Source: Deinococcus detaillensis
GTDB taxonomy: Bacteria > Deinococcota > Deinococci > Deinococcales > Deinococcaceae
Direction: 5' to 3'
Assembly: GCF_007280555.1 (NCBI RefSeq)
Contig: NZ_VKDB01000033.1
Coordinates: 1 to 22,802 of the forward strand
Length of the DNA: 22,802 bases
How positions within the stretch are numbered: the stretch's first letter is position 1; each line of letters starts with the position of its first letter. Under the pieces are notes generated by a model. The model was not told where the DNA came from, did no database searches, and was given only the letters and a program-made list of their open reading frames with translations. Position numbers and translations under genes: made by a program. Positions 19,601 through 22,802 of the stretch are shown here, in pieces.

Positions 19601-19755
19601 TGGCCCTGACGCTACGCAACCTGCGCCAGAGCGGCGAGATCATGGAGCTACTGTCCCTGTACGCCGAAGTTCGCCAGCGCTGCGCCCTGCTGGGCGAGAA
19701 GTTACCCGATACCTGGGAAGATTTCCTGCGAGATCAAGAGATGAGCGTTTTCTAA
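16612..19755 (+). CDS. Large ATPase/TPR regulator with C-terminal winged-helix/BTAD
   Basis: Second big transcriptional regulator, 1047 residues, different in its N-terminus from the first. Walker A GEPGIGKS (29-36) and Walker B ALVWAED (107-113) mark an AAA/STAND ATPase of the type found in LuxR-LAL and AfsR-like proteins. Residues about 370-800 are alanine- and leucine-rich helical repeats, TPR-like. From about 827 (LRLEVLGEVRVTQGEQPLPL) there is an OmpR-like winged helix (TELLEMLYPDDDPERSGARLRQQVRRLRAAL), then a BTAD-like region to the C-terminus. The ATG at 16612 has AAGGGAG 7 nt upstream; an in-frame ATG at 16546 is possible but has no ribosome binding site. It sits immediately upstream of the styA-like gene, whose promoter carries perfect 11-bp-period repeats, and is its likely activator. 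The inducer is unknown. Confidence 0.85.
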   Translation: MAPDLLQTLIRRVDYVHARRGGLALAVVGEPGIGKSHLGQRLLAGVGGLKLTLHTRDFETGFGPLLSYPTAPTWARQTLERALAGQSPDAVVLASAVSALLGHAAPALVWAEDFHEVASSERAAEFWTALARHLTHTHGVALLISSRTPLPEPFAEQRLIPLDGLTGRELLEAQAGAPLPPAALDWIESRGRGNPLFLLEFFRHLNRSGALYLDAADGRWRWHEPPVSTLPLSVEALIADHLSRLTVGSGAETLLGLWALWDTALPGEALEAETAAALSGLDLAQVSALKTLAHISGVRAAQTFAHPLFREVALRELPASLRRELARRCAEILEAAPERAAQFLIWAQWPAAKTATLLKRALKIARERGDETRVAEYYDALVEVVPAEQRAEAAMKAALALHPLHAERSLARASQARQLDPMNAGALGLCAHLLSTSGRGQEAEWLLEAAPDEIKAQPDYWATLLETRVNASDYSGAMRVWQEHGSELEGRPQLQTAVALARVHLGEFESAVAGIRAALDHPLDAAERVALLHALVRAQVSQADPLVFVSIAQALEITARSGLTAARIELLLEQTQMLTWALQLPGADAGAAEAVQLAETRGDPRLIARTQINRAECLVFLAKFGEAEDLLMAVLNLLGGDPASRHAALTQLSLTHLYLEWARPADALIAVRHARKAVRLGYEVHDMVLLAWLLSVAAWAEAAHGDLGRAEQLIAEGGALIEQSGQHATRPSYTFAQGFVLERQGHTEAAAQMFDNAYEQARALQNINFAERFGLEADRLRADRTSAEGRLAFFQQHELHSYARTALSYFPPDESEATPAPSFTESLRLEVLGEVRVTQGEQPLPLRSPGGLRVLVRLLEARLAGRSGVAQTELLEMLYPDDDPERSGARLRQQVRRLRAALGPQSVLRRETGLGAGGGYALGELGSDAEDFLNTRDTKLWRGAYLADFEGELSSARDVLVYGLRSAGYAAEPHDPREAARLGRILLDTDPFDWAALALTLRNLRQSGEIMELLSLYAEVRQRCALLGEKLPDTWEDFLRDQEMSVF

Positions 19756-19808
19756 GAAATTCAGTTGGCCCATTGAAATAGTAACTGAAAATACTGTCCT
19801 ACTCGCAT

Positions 19809-19862
19809 GTCACCATGCGGTCGTCACGACGTCACGGCCATGTCACGGGTCTCTTCTAATCT
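19809..19862 (+). promoter_or_regulatory. Promoter of styA-like operon with four GTCAC repeats
   Basis: GTCACGG at 19831-19837 and again at 19842-19848 (7/7 identical, spacer CCAT, 11-bp period), then 8 bp, then -10 TAATCT (19857-19862). A further GTCACCA at 19809-19815 is three 11-bp turns upstream of the proximal copy, and another GTCAC lies at 19823 out of phase. The heptamer differs from the GT(A/G)ACnC of the other four promoters, suggesting the other BTAD regulator. Predicted start near 19869. Confidence 0.72.
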
Positions 19863-19868
19863 CTAGGC

Positions 19869-20025
19869 AGTTCCAGAGCAGATTGACCGTTCACCGAGTA
19901 GCACGCGGCTCAAGTCGCAACGAGCGCTGAATTTTTCACCGTTGCTCCAGAACGCTGGCCCTTTCCGGCTGAGGCGGCCTCTTTTTATGGCCCAGCCTCG
20001 CTCCATTCAGAAGGAGGATAAAGAA
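19869..20025 (+). promoter_or_regulatory. Long 5' leader of styA-like mRNA
   Basis: About 157 nt untranslated, unlike the leaderless messages elsewhere in the window. It holds GC-rich segments (GGCC at 19957, 19976 and 19989) and a hairpin-like GAGGCGGCCTC followed by TTTTT at 19971-19986. That resembles a weak intrinsic terminator before the gene and could act as an attenuator. I cannot match it to a known riboswitch. It ends with a strong AAGGAGG 9 nt before the ATG. Confidence 0.35.
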
Positions 20026-21306
20026 ATGAGCAACAAAGTCACGGGCAACATAGCGATTATCGGCGCAGGACAGGCAGGCTTGCAGCTGGCGCTGGGATTA
20101 CAGGCCAACGGCTACGTGGTCACGCTGGTATCGGACCGAACCCCTGAACAAATTCTGGCGGGGCGGATCATGAGCACACAGGCCCTCTTCCATGACGCCT
20201 GCACCACCGAACGGCAGCAGGGGTTGAACTTCTGGGAAGCGGCCTGCCCACCCGTCGAGGGCATTGCCCTGAGCGTGCCGCATCCCGAACTGGCCGGACA
20301 AAAGGCGCTGGCTTTCTCCGCACGGCTGGATAAACCAGCCTACAGCGTCGATCAGCGACTTAAGTTTGCGGGCTGGCTGCGCGAATTTGAGAAGCGCGGC
20401 GGCAGCGTCGTGCTGGAGAACGCCGACGTCCAGACTGCCGAGCGGCTCAGCGCCGTTCATGATTTGACGCTGATCGCCACCGGCAAAGGTGAGCTGGGTC
20501 AACTGTTTGAGCGCGACGCCGAACGCAGCCCTTACAACGCCCCCCAGCGGCATCTGGCCCTGGCTTATCTGAAGAATGTCGCTCCCCGGCCAGACCACAG
20601 TGCTGTCAGCTTCAACCTGATTCCCGGCGTGGGCGAGGTCTTCTTGCTGCCGGGCCTGACCACCAGCGAGGACGGCGGCACCCAGCCCTACGAGAACGTG
20701 CTGATCGAAGCAGTTCCCGGCGGCCCGCTGGACGTGTTCGCCGGGGTGCGTGACCCGCAGCAGCATCTGGCCCTGATGCAAGACCTGCTGCGCCAGTTCC
20801 TGCCCTGGGAATACGAGCGCACCCAGCACGCTGAACTCACCGACGCCCAGGCCACCCTGACGGGCCGGGTCACGCCAGGGGTGCGCCGTCCCGTCGCCAC
20901 CTTGCCGTCGGGCCGCGAGGTGCTGGGCCTGGGCGACACGCTGGTGCTCAACGATCCGCTGACCGGCCAGGGAGCTGGGAGTGCGGCCAAGGCGGCGGCG
21001 ATTTATCTGGAACGGATCCTGTGGCGCGGCGAGCGGCCCTTTGACCGCGCCTGGATGACCGGCACCTTCGAGGAGTACTGGAGCTACGCCCGCTTTGTCA
21101 CCGACTGGACCAATGCCCTACTGGGGCCGCCACCGCCGCATGTGCTGGAAGTGCTGGGCGCGGCGCAGACCCGGCCCGGCGTGGCGCACGCCTTCGTTAA
21201 CGCCTTTAACCACCCGCCGCAGTTTTTTCCGTGGCTGGCCGATCCGCAGGAAGCCGCGCGGTTCGTAGAGCAGCACAGCAGCACCTCTCAGCCAATGACC
21301 GCCTGA
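20026..21306 (+). CDS. StyA-like FAD-dependent monooxygenase
   Basis: 426-residue flavoprotein resembling the oxygenase subunit of styrene/indole monooxygenases (group E), which epoxidise aryl alkenes with FADH2 from a separate reductase. It has GAGQAG (13-18) in an N-terminal Rossmann fold, an FNLIPGVGEVFLLPGL segment and the second FAD motif GDTLVLNDPLTGQGAG (303-318), matching the GD..DPVLGQGAN pattern of StyA. Length fits StyA (about 415). The C-terminal NAFNHPPQFFPWLADPQEAARFV also parallels StyA. No StyB-like flavin reductase is in the window. The ATG at 20026 has AAGGAGG 9 nt upstream; the frame runs back to 19942 without support. The substrate is uncertain; many StyA-like proteins act on other compounds. 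Confidence 0.85.
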   Translation: MSNKVTGNIAIIGAGQAGLQLALGLQANGYVVTLVSDRTPEQILAGRIMSTQALFHDACTTERQQGLNFWEAACPPVEGIALSVPHPELAGQKALAFSARLDKPAYSVDQRLKFAGWLREFEKRGGSVVLENADVQTAERLSAVHDLTLIATGKGELGQLFERDAERSPYNAPQRHLALAYLKNVAPRPDHSAVSFNLIPGVGEVFLLPGLTTSEDGGTQPYENVLIEAVPGGPLDVFAGVRDPQQHLALMQDLLRQFLPWEYERTQHAELTDAQATLTGRVTPGVRRPVATLPSGREVLGLGDTLVLNDPLTGQGAGSAAKAAAIYLERILWRGERPFDRAWMTGTFEEYWSYARFVTDWTNALLGPPPPHVLEVLGAAQTRPGVAHAFVNAFNHPPQFFPWLADPQEAARFVEQHSSTSQPMTA

Positions 21307-21345
21307 ACTACCCCCCTCATTTCCCACCACCCCAGGAGCACGACC

Positions 21346-22599
21346 ATGACCAGAAACCGATCCTTCCTGCTGAGCGCCCTGACCCTGAGCCTTCTCGCCG
21401 TGTCCTGCGGGAGCGGCACGCCCCAACCCCCCCTCCAGACGCTGCCCGATCCGGATTTCACCCGCCCCGAAGACACCACGCTCTCGCCCAACACCCGCAT
21501 TCTGACGCCCGCCGCTCGCACGGCGCTGGTTTCAGCCTCACCCGATCTGAGCATCCTGCGCTTTAAAACCTCGCCTGACACTGCCTTCGCGCCGGGACAG
21601 ATTCTGGTGTCCCAGGACACACCCATCATTCCCGACGGCATGTTGCGCCGGGTGCTGAGCGTCAAGGTGGTGGGCAACCTGACCGAAGTCGAGACCGACC
21701 AGGCCAGTCTGGAAGACGCGGTGGAAAACGGCACGCTGATGGCCGAGGAAGAACTGTCGCTGGACGACATCGAAGAACAGGTGATCGATACCACGGGCGG
21801 TGTGGAGGTCTTCATCAACGGCCAGCCCGCGCTGGTCCCGCAGGGCCTGCGTCCCCAGGGCACCAAGACCATCGGCAAGCTGGAACTCCAGATCAAGGAC
21901 AAAGTCCTGTGTCAGCTGGACGGTGACAGCAAGGTGGTGATGAACGGCTCGTTCTACGCCGACTTCAAGGTGTTCGCCAACGCCAAACTCAAGGTGTTCA
22001 AGCTCAAGCATTTCGACGCGGGCGTGGAGATGAACGAGAAATCCACCGTGAGCCTCAGCGGCGAGTGCAGCAAGACCCTGTTCAAGAAGGAAGTCGAGCT
22101 GGCCCGTTTCAAGATGCGGGTCAGAACCTACTGGATTGGCCCCCTGCCCGTCGTCGTGCGCCCCGAGATCGTGATGACGGCGGGCGCGAACGGCAAGATC
22201 AGCGCCAAGGTTGACTTCAGCGCCACCCACGAGTTCCACGCCCGTTACGGCATCAAATGGGACAAGGGCGACGGCTGGAACACCATCAGCGACCGCACCC
22301 AGTCGTTCACTTACACCAAGCCCAAGTTCTCGGCCAGCCTGGACGCTGAAGGCTATATCGGAGCGCGGGCAGGCGTCCGCTTTTACGGTCTGGCCTCGGC
22401 CTTCGTGCATCCCAAGATCTTCGCTGATTTCGGAGCCAGCGTGACCGCGCCGCAAAACACTTACCAGTGGAAGCTGGACGCCGGATTCCGTATCGGTGTG
22501 GGGGCCGAGGCCAGCCTATTTGGCCGCCAGCTCGGCAAGATAGAACGCGATCTGGTGGAATTCCGCAAGACCATCGCTTCGGATTCGGGCAAGTTCTAA
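21346..22599 (+). CDS. Secreted lipoprotein of unknown function
   Basis: 417 residues; I do not recognise a family. The N-terminus is a lipoprotein signal: MTRNR, a hydrophobic core and lipobox LAVSC with Cys at 21, so the protein is likely lipid-anchored outside the inner membrane. A proline/threonine-rich linker follows (about 25-60), then an acidic segment (EEELSLDDIEEQVID) and, from about 190, a region rich in alternating hydrophobic and charged residues suggesting beta strands (KVFANAKLKVFKLKHFDAGVEM, SASLDAEGYIGARAGVRF), perhaps a beta-sandwich or barrel-like fold. Two cysteines (in DKVLCQLDG and GECSK) may form a disulfide. AGGAG lies 7 nt before the ATG. It starts 39 bp after the styA-like gene, so they are probably cotranscribed; a link to substrate uptake or surface binding is speculation. 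Confidence 0.8.
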   Translation: MTRNRSFLLSALTLSLLAVSCGSGTPQPPLQTLPDPDFTRPEDTTLSPNTRILTPAARTALVSASPDLSILRFKTSPDTAFAPGQILVSQDTPIIPDGMLRRVLSVKVVGNLTEVETDQASLEDAVENGTLMAEEELSLDDIEEQVIDTTGGVEVFINGQPALVPQGLRPQGTKTIGKLELQIKDKVLCQLDGDSKVVMNGSFYADFKVFANAKLKVFKLKHFDAGVEMNEKSTVSLSGECSKTLFKKEVELARFKMRVRTYWIGPLPVVVRPEIVMTAGANGKISAKVDFSATHEFHARYGIKWDKGDGWNTISDRTQSFTYTKPKFSASLDAEGYIGARAGVRFYGLASAFVHPKIFADFGASVTAPQNTYQWKLDAGFRIGVGAEASLFGRQLGKIERDLVEFRKTIASDSGKF

Positions 22600-22613
22600 G
22601 CCCAGGTTAATAG

Positions 22614-22646
22614 AGCGCCCCTTCTCGATCTGAGAGAAGGGACGCT
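22614..22646 (+). terminator. Stem-loop terminator of the styA-like operon
   Basis: AGCGCCCCTTCTC (22614-22626) and GAGAAGGGACGCT (22634-22646) pair over 12 of 13 positions (one C-A mismatch) with a 7-nt loop. It begins 14 bp past the lipoprotein stop. The following T-run is interrupted (TTGCAGTTT), so termination is likely but not a textbook case. Confidence 0.75.
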
Positions 22647-22730
22647 TTGCAGTTTAGGGCTTGAATAGGCTGAGGGTGACCCAATAGCTTTGCGTAGATG
22701 AAGGTAAGCCTCGACAATAGGAGGCCCATC

Positions 22731-22802
22731 ATGACGAATCGCCGAATCTATACCGCTGACTTCAAGCGAGACGCCGCGCAGCTTGCCCGAACAAATGGCA
22801 AT
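22731..22802 (+). CDS. IS3-family transposase orfA N-terminus, cut by window edge
   Basis: The first 24 codons are visible, beginning MTNRRIYTADFKRDAAQLAR. This is the typical start of the IS3-family OrfA helix-turn-helix protein (TAxFKR followed by AxxLA). AGGAGG ends 5 nt before the ATG. The element's left end should lie a few tens of bp upstream; TGAGGGTGACCC at 22671 is a possible terminal repeat but needs the other end for proof. The gene and the insertion sequence continue to the right of the window. Confidence 0.8.
   Translation, partial: MTNRRIYTADFKRDAAQLARTNGN

Overview
The window is high-GC bacterial DNA, most like a Deinococcus-type genome. This rests on protein resemblance and on several -10 hexamers of the form TAnnnT lying 6-7 nt before a start codon (leaderless transcripts, common in Deinococcus). 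No rRNA, tRNA or other taxonomic marker is present, so the assignment is an inference. Both edges cut into insertion-sequence transposase genes (1-39 minus; 22731-22802 plus), so the segment is an accessory block bounded by mobile elements.

Layout. (1) 288-5130, minus strand: a branched-chain-amino-acid-type (HAAT) ABC importer, transcribed livG-livF-livK-livH-livM, with a possible 10-codon leader ORF coupled to livG. (2) 5237-9099, minus: a large MalT-like ATPase with a C-terminal winged helix and BTAD domain, followed 23 bp later by a 3-hydroxybutyrate dehydrogenase gene with its own promoter. (3) 9197-15119, minus: a second HAAT importer in a different order (livK, alpha/beta hydrolase, livH, livM, livG, livF). 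(4) 15166-16290, plus: a divergent MetX-like alpha/beta hydrolase. (5) 16564-19755, plus: a second, unrelated-looking ATPase/TPR/BTAD regulator. (6) 19809-22646, plus: a styrene-monooxygenase StyA-like flavoprotein and a lipoprotein of unknown function, closed by a terminator.

Main discovery. Five promoters share one architecture: two 7-bp direct repeats on an 11-bp period, with the downstream repeat ending exactly 8 bp before a TAnnnT -10 element. This is the operator geometry of Streptomyces SARP (BTAD) activators. Four promoters (first importer, bdhA, second importer, metX-like) use a repeat GT(A/G)ACnC. The fifth (styA-like) uses a perfect pair of GTCACGG. Two BTAD regulators are encoded among these targets. 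The window therefore looks like a self-contained catabolic regulon: two BTAD activators controlling two carboxylate/amino-acid-type importers, two hydrolases, a 3-hydroxybutyrate dehydrogenase and a flavin monooxygenase. The substrate is not readable from sequence; an organic acid, ester or aromatic compound feeding acetoacetate/acetyl-CoA metabolism is a guess.
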